Shown here: in pieces, positions 14,789 through 15,791 of the stretch | Numbering within the stretch: the stretch's first letter is position 1 | Layout of the letters: every line of letters starts with the position of its first letter | Assembly (NCBI GenBank): GCA_910584735.1 | Contig: CAJUBM010000069.1 | Coordinates: 1 to 15,791 of the forward strand | DNA length: 15,791 bases | Source of the DNA: an uncultured Muribaculaceae bacterium | GTDB taxonomy: Bacteria > Bacteroidota > Bacteroidia > Bacteroidales > Muribaculaceae | Reading direction: 5' to 3' | Notes under the pieces: model-generated | Seen by the model: the letters and a program-made list of their open reading frames with translations, nothing else | Database searches by the model: none | Told to the model about the DNA's origin: nothing | Position numbers and translations under genes: made by a program

Positions 14789-15235
14789 TTATTCTTCCTC
14801 CGTAATTTCGGTTGCTTCCTTCATGGCGGTGTATTCTTCCCAGCCGGGATCCTCCTCCGCTTCGAATTGCAGGGGTAGGAGGGGAAAGGAGGCTAAGAGT
14901 TCGTTGAGTTTGCGCTGGAAGATGTGGAGACTGGTTGTATAGAACACCCAGTCGCGACGGTTGTCGCCCGTGTAGATTCCGGTCAGTACGGCCACGGGGT
15001 CGCGTTTGAATTCCTTTTCAAAGGCTTCCTGTACCTGTTCCATTAATTCCGATGTAGCCCGATCCGGCATACCTGTGCCGTCTCCATCATAGGGCCATAT
15101 GACCGCTATACGGAATTTGAAACGTGGGTTTGTAATGAACTTATCCACGTTTCGGCGTCCTGTGACCATTATCAGGCGCCCCGGATGGTCGGCGCTGTCG
15201 GTGGGCGCGGTCCAATATTCAGCTTCCTTGCTCAT
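14789..15235 (-). CDS. DUF695-like protein of unknown function
   Basis: The 148-residue soluble protein starts MSKEAEYWTAP. Two aromatic, charged blocks stand out: FRIAVIWPYDGDGTGMPD at about 42-59 and a DWVFYTT segment at about 99-105. The C-terminus EDPGWEEY at about 127-134 is followed by a Glu-rich tail. The Trp/Tyr-rich pattern with a final GWxxY resembles the DUF695 family, whose function is not established. The assignment is from memory of the pattern and not from a search. No signal peptide or membrane segment is visible. It is the first gene of a run with rsmG (4-bp gap) and the MBL hydrolase. No convincing promoter is seen upstream; a short copy of the dispersed repeat lies 48 bases before its start. 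Confidence 0.7.
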   Translation of the reverse strand: MSKEAEYWTAPTDSADHPGRLIMVTGRRNVDKFITNPRFKFRIAVIWPYDGDGTGMPDRATSELMEQVQEAFEKEFKRDPVAVLTGIYTGDNRRDWVFYTTSLHIFQRKLNELLASFPLLPLQFEAEEDPGWEEYTAMKEATEITEEE

Positions 15236-15282
15236 TATGGTAGGATTTGAATTTTATCCATGTGTCTGCTAATTGTGCATAA

Positions 15283-15318
15283 TAAGTAACGGTCAAAATA
15301 ATTTCGGCCAATTACTTA
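15283..15318. repeat. Short copy of the dispersed palindromic repeat
   Basis: This 36-bp palindrome begins taagtaacggtcaaaat and ends ggccaattactta. It matches the ends of the 3523-3707 element and the 6171-6203 copy. It lies between the rpmH terminator and the DUF695 gene. It carries both taagtaa ends intact, so it is the best example of the short form. Confidence 0.8.
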
Positions 15319-15334
15319 ATGAAACACTTATGGC

Positions 15335-15376
15335 AAAAAATAGTTTCCCCCATTCTGACTACGGTCGGAACGGGGG
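15335..15376 (-). terminator. Intrinsic terminator of rpmH
   Basis: ccccc at 15347-15351 opens a stem that pairs with 15364-15376, 13 positions with one A-C mismatch and one G-T pair, around the tetraloop tacg. On the minus strand the stem is followed by a run of six T (aaaaaa at 15335-15340). It lies 38 bases past the rpmH stop codon. Confidence 0.85.
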
Positions 15377-15413
15377 CATAACTGTGGCATCAATATCTCC
15401 TTGGACGGAAATT

Positions 15414-15569
15414 TTATTTGCTGCCAAGAGAGCTTGATACAGTCAGACGCAGACGGCCTTTTGCACGGCGGCGAGCCAGTACTTTGCGGCCATCGGCAGT
15501 AGACATGCGTTCGCGGAAACCGTGCTTGTTAACTCTCTTACGGTTGGAGGGTTGGAAAGTTCTTTTCAT
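15414..15569 (-). CDS. rpmH: 50S ribosomal protein L34
   Basis: The reverse complement of this stretch encodes a 51-residue, highly basic protein. It begins MKRTFQPSNRKRVNKHGFRE, continues with RMSTADGRKVLARRRAKGR, and ends in a Ser-rich tail before TAA. This is an unmistakable L34, with the usual length of 44-52. L34 is a late-assembling protein of the large ribosomal subunit. It has its own promoter and a strong terminator, so it is a single-gene unit. The opposite strand holds a longer open frame (15418-15753) that is only a shadow of this gene. Confidence 0.96.
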   Translation of the reverse strand: MKRTFQPSNRKRVNKHGFRERMSTADGRKVLARRRAKGRLRLTVSSSLGSK

Positions 15570-15634
15570 CTCTGTATGGTGTTTATTTTCTTGTTCTCGA
15601 CAAGTTTATAAAAATTGTCTTTGGATTCAGGGCG

Positions 15635-15666
15635 CAAAGTTAACTCTTTTTTTACAAAATAGCAAC
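15635..15666 (-). promoter_or_regulatory. Promoter of rpmH
   Basis: On the minus strand TAACTTTG (15635-15642) is preceded 20 nt upstream by GTTG (15663-15666), close to the TTTG/TAnnTTTG consensus. Transcription should start near 15630, giving a leader of about 60 nt. The same TAACTTTG octamer drives rplY. Confidence 0.65.
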
Positions 15667-15791
15667 TATTCGGCCCCAAATTTCAATCCAATCTTTAATA
15701 CCTTGGTGAAGTTCAGTCGCAATCGGCGGCAGGGTGGACATTTTGCAGGATGAATTGTACGATAAAACTCTTTAATGGACAAAAAGTAGGA
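15667..15791. other. Right-edge stretch with undecided coding
   Basis: Two readings compete. On the minus strand a frame is open from the edge to a TAG at 15666-15668 (41 codons, ending GLKFGAE). On the plus strand an ATG at 15750 starts MNCTIKLFNGQKVG, open to the edge. Neither has a recognisable motif, and a run of this length can be open by chance. Sequence beyond the window is needed. Confidence 0.25.

Noticed and set aside
15250..15282. Promoter for the DUF695-rsmG-MBL run
   Set aside because: No TAnnTTTG match was found on the minus strand here; the nearest is TTATTTTG within the repeat, with no -33 partner.
15418..15753. 111-residue plus-strand open frame
   Set aside because: It lies opposite the unmistakable rpmH gene and its promoter; the encoded sequence is Arg-rich and matches no family.

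Overview
The window reads as a chromosomal core-genome segment of a Bacteroidota bacterium, most likely order Bacteroidales. Muribaculaceae is my guess from overall flavour and is not proven. The support is: promoters of the Bacteroidota type (TTTG, about 20 nt, TAnnTTTG) in front of several genes; start codons without Shine-Dalgarno sequences; a lipoprotein M3 dipeptidase; and protein families in their Bacteroidota form (paired rhomboids with a C-terminal SLSESE-type tail, L25/Ctc with an Ala/Lys tail, COG2509-type flavoprotein). I see no phage, integrase, transposase, CRISPR array, rRNA or tRNA.

Layout. Positions 130-5234 hold four minus-strand genes, read from right to left: two overlapping rhomboid proteases, a membrane-anchored endonuclease/exonuclease/phosphatase (EEP) protein, and a lipoprotein peptidyl-dipeptidase (Dcp, M3). 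A 185-bp near-palindromic repeat separates the rhomboids from the EEP gene. Positions 5365-7346 are a plus-strand translation cluster: ribosomal protein L25/Ctc (rplY) with promoter, leader hairpin and terminator, then peptidyl-tRNA hydrolase (pth) and an S4-domain Hsp15-like protein. A minus-strand HAD phosphatase (7373-8008) and a plus-strand MATE transporter (from 8129) diverge from a shared control region. The MATE gene overlaps a large FAD-dependent oxidoreductase, and dnaG primase follows with its own promoter. Convergent to dnaG is the minus-strand run DUF695-like protein, rsmG, metallo-beta-lactamase-fold hydrolase. At the right end is rpmH (L34, 51 aa) on the minus strand, with a clear promoter and terminator.

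How it fits together. Much of the window serves translation and replication: L25, L34, Pth, the Hsp15-like ribosome-recycling factor, RsmG 16S rRNA methyltransferase and DnaG. A second theme is envelope proteolysis: two rhomboids, then the EEP protein and the lipoprotein dipeptidase.

The most interesting non-gene signal is a dispersed palindromic repeat with three copies in three different intergenic gaps. Two are short (about 33-36 bp). One is long (185 bp) and looks like the short palindrome carrying about 150 bp of extra, itself palindromic, DNA. This looks like a MITE/REP-like element family caught in two forms. No gap without a gene exceeds 300 bases; the larger ones (3506-3723, 5235-5479, 15236-15413, 15570-15791) are described through their regulatory and repeat features.
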